A stretch of DNA of 7,195 nucleotides from Deltaproteobacteria bacterium (GTDB lineage: Bacteria > Myxococcota_A > Polyangia > HGW-17), in the NCBI GenBank assembly GCA_003249585.1, contig QKIM01000499.1, positions 1 to 7,195 on the forward strand, in the 5' to 3' direction. Positions 6,327-7,195 of this stretch are shown here, in pieces; position 1 is the stretch's first letter, and every line of letters begins with the position of its first letter. Below the pieces are notes generated by a model, which saw only the letters and a program-made list of their open reading frames with translations, had not been told where the DNA came from and did not search any database. The position numbers and the translations under genes were made by a program.

Positions 6327-7195
6327 CTTTTCACCTTCTTCATGGAGGGAACCGCCTTCACCGCCGATACCGGGCCGGGGCCGGTTGGGACCTTGACGGG
6401 CGCGGTGGGGCTTACGGCCATCGGGGTGGTGATCCCTTCAGCCGGCAGCGCCCTCTTTCCGACGATCTCCTTTTGGATGGAACGACCGCTGTCCGTGGTC
6501 CGGACCAGGGAATCCTTGCGAAGCCTTCCGGAGCCCGTGACCACGATCACCTCACCCCCCTTGAGCCCGCGGACCACACGATACCAGCCCTCATAGCCCG
6601 CGCCGAGGCCAATCTCCACCAGCCTCACCTTGGAGGTGGTCTTCTTGTCCAGCACGGGCTTGTCGACTACATAGACCCACTTCTTGCCCGCCCGCTCCAA
6701 GATGGCCTCCACAGGGAGGAAGATCCCTTGGCCTCCAGGAAGATAGACGCGAATCTTGAGGGTCATGCCCGACTTGATGAGCCAGGGACCTGGCCACTGC
6801 GTCAAGGGCTCCTTCGCGGGATCGCCGCCGGCGATCCTGAGGGCCTTGGACCGTTTGTCCGGCGTGTTGTCGAAGACGATCTCCACGGGGAAGGACCCCG
6901 ATTTGGCGTCGGCGGAAGGAGCGATGGAGTTGATGGTCGCCTTCCACACCTTATCGGGATAGGCCACGGTGGTGATGGCCACGGGATCCCCGACTCTGAG
7001 CTGGGTGACCGTGATCTCGGACACCCCGATATTTACTTTTATCTTGTGCAGGTCCACGAGCTCCATGAGGGCCGTCCCCATGTTGACGAAGTTGCCCACC
7101 TCCTGCTGACGCATGGCGATCTCCCCGGAGAACTGGGCATAGACAGCGGTACCGTAGAGGTTCTCGTCGACCTGGTTGAGCGAAGCGTTGGCGCT
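6323..7195 (-). CDS. Periplasmic adaptor (membrane fusion protein, RND family), N-terminus outside window
   Basis: The frame is open to the right edge, so the gene is truncated by the window; 290 residues are visible, beginning within SANASLNQVDENL and ending at TGA 6325-6323. It links the permease to the outer-membrane factor. The visible part starts at the end of the coiled hairpin and enters the second half of the lipoyl-like domain: the segment TAVYAQFSGEIAMRQQEVGN occupies the place of the family's T-I-APF-G-V pattern. FVNMGTALMELVDLHKIKVN follows, then the beta-barrel with VGDPVAITTVAYPDKVW, the LIKSGM turn, LPVEAIL, and the membrane-proximal domain with GLGAGYEGWYRVVRGLKGGEVIVVTG. About 20 extra residues (PDKRSKALRIAGGDPAKEPL and a few more) precede the LIKSGM turn, which is longer than usual. 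The last 35-40 residues are a Pro/Ala/Val/Thr-rich tail ending in KKVKR. First visible gene of the pump operon; its stop overlaps the permease start by four bases. Signal peptide and lipoprotein status lie outside the window. Confidence 0.93.
   Translation of the reverse strand, partial: SANASLNQVDENLYGTAVYAQFSGEIAMRQQEVGNFVNMGTALMELVDLHKIKVNIGVSEITVTQLRVGDPVAITTVAYPDKVWKATINSIAPSADAKSGSFPVEIVFDNTPDKRSKALRIAGGDPAKEPLTQWPGPWLIKSGMTLKIRVYLPGGQGIFLPVEAILERAGKKWVYVVDKPVLDKKTTSKVRLVEIGLGAGYEGWYRVVRGLKGGEVIVVTGSGRLRKDSLVRTTDSGRSIQKEIVGKRALPAEGITTPMAVSPTAPVKVPTGPGPVSAVKAVPSMKKVKR

Noticed and set aside
3501..6596. A 1031-residue open frame on the + strand opposite the RND permease
   Set aside because: It is rich in His, Asp, Gly and Leu with no domain logic, and lies antisense to a gene with clear family motifs. 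Such long shadow frames follow from the strong GC third-position bias of the real gene.

Overview
The window carries part of a Gram-negative, GC-rich bacterial genome. An outer-membrane factor, periplasmic proteins with signal peptides and an RND pump all require a two-membrane envelope. I cannot name the genus; a deltaproteobacterium-like or related lineage is only a guess. There are no rRNA or tRNA genes, CRISPR arrays or insertion sequences. No stretch over 300 bases lacks a gene, and the longest gap, 1289-1419, is 131 bases.

Layout. At the left edge, on the + strand, is the last piece of an unidentified reading frame (1-59). Its stop overlaps the start of a 223-residue protein of unknown function (59-730), which loosely resembles the helical DUF6261 type. 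A 39-base gap separates this pair from everything else, which lies on the - strand and converges on it. Reading the - strand from right to left, the order is: a periplasmic adaptor (membrane fusion protein) cut by the window edge (6323-7195), an RND permease (3222-6326), a TolC-like outer-membrane factor (1744-3225), a small ribbon-helix-helix protein (1420-1674) and a Spy/CpxP-like LTXXQ periplasmic protein with a Met/His-rich head (770-1288).

How they work together. The adaptor, permease and outer-membrane genes overlap one another by four bases (ATGA), so they almost certainly form one translationally coupled operon encoding a complete tripartite efflux pump. The ribbon-helix-helix gene follows after 69 bases with no visible terminator and is a plausible operon-borne regulator. 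The Spy-like gene is 131 bases further on, behind an intergenic region holding an A-tract, a possible ECF-type promoter and small palindromes. It may be a stress- or metal-responsive companion of the pump.

Most notable points. The permease appears to lack about ten residues at the TM5-TM6 junction without loss of frame. Its TM4 motif is of the HAE (hydrophobic/amphiphilic) class although the nearby periplasmic protein looks metal-binding. The 59-730 protein is of unknown function. I do not see a clearly novel system; the window is best described as an efflux operon with an unusual accessory pair.
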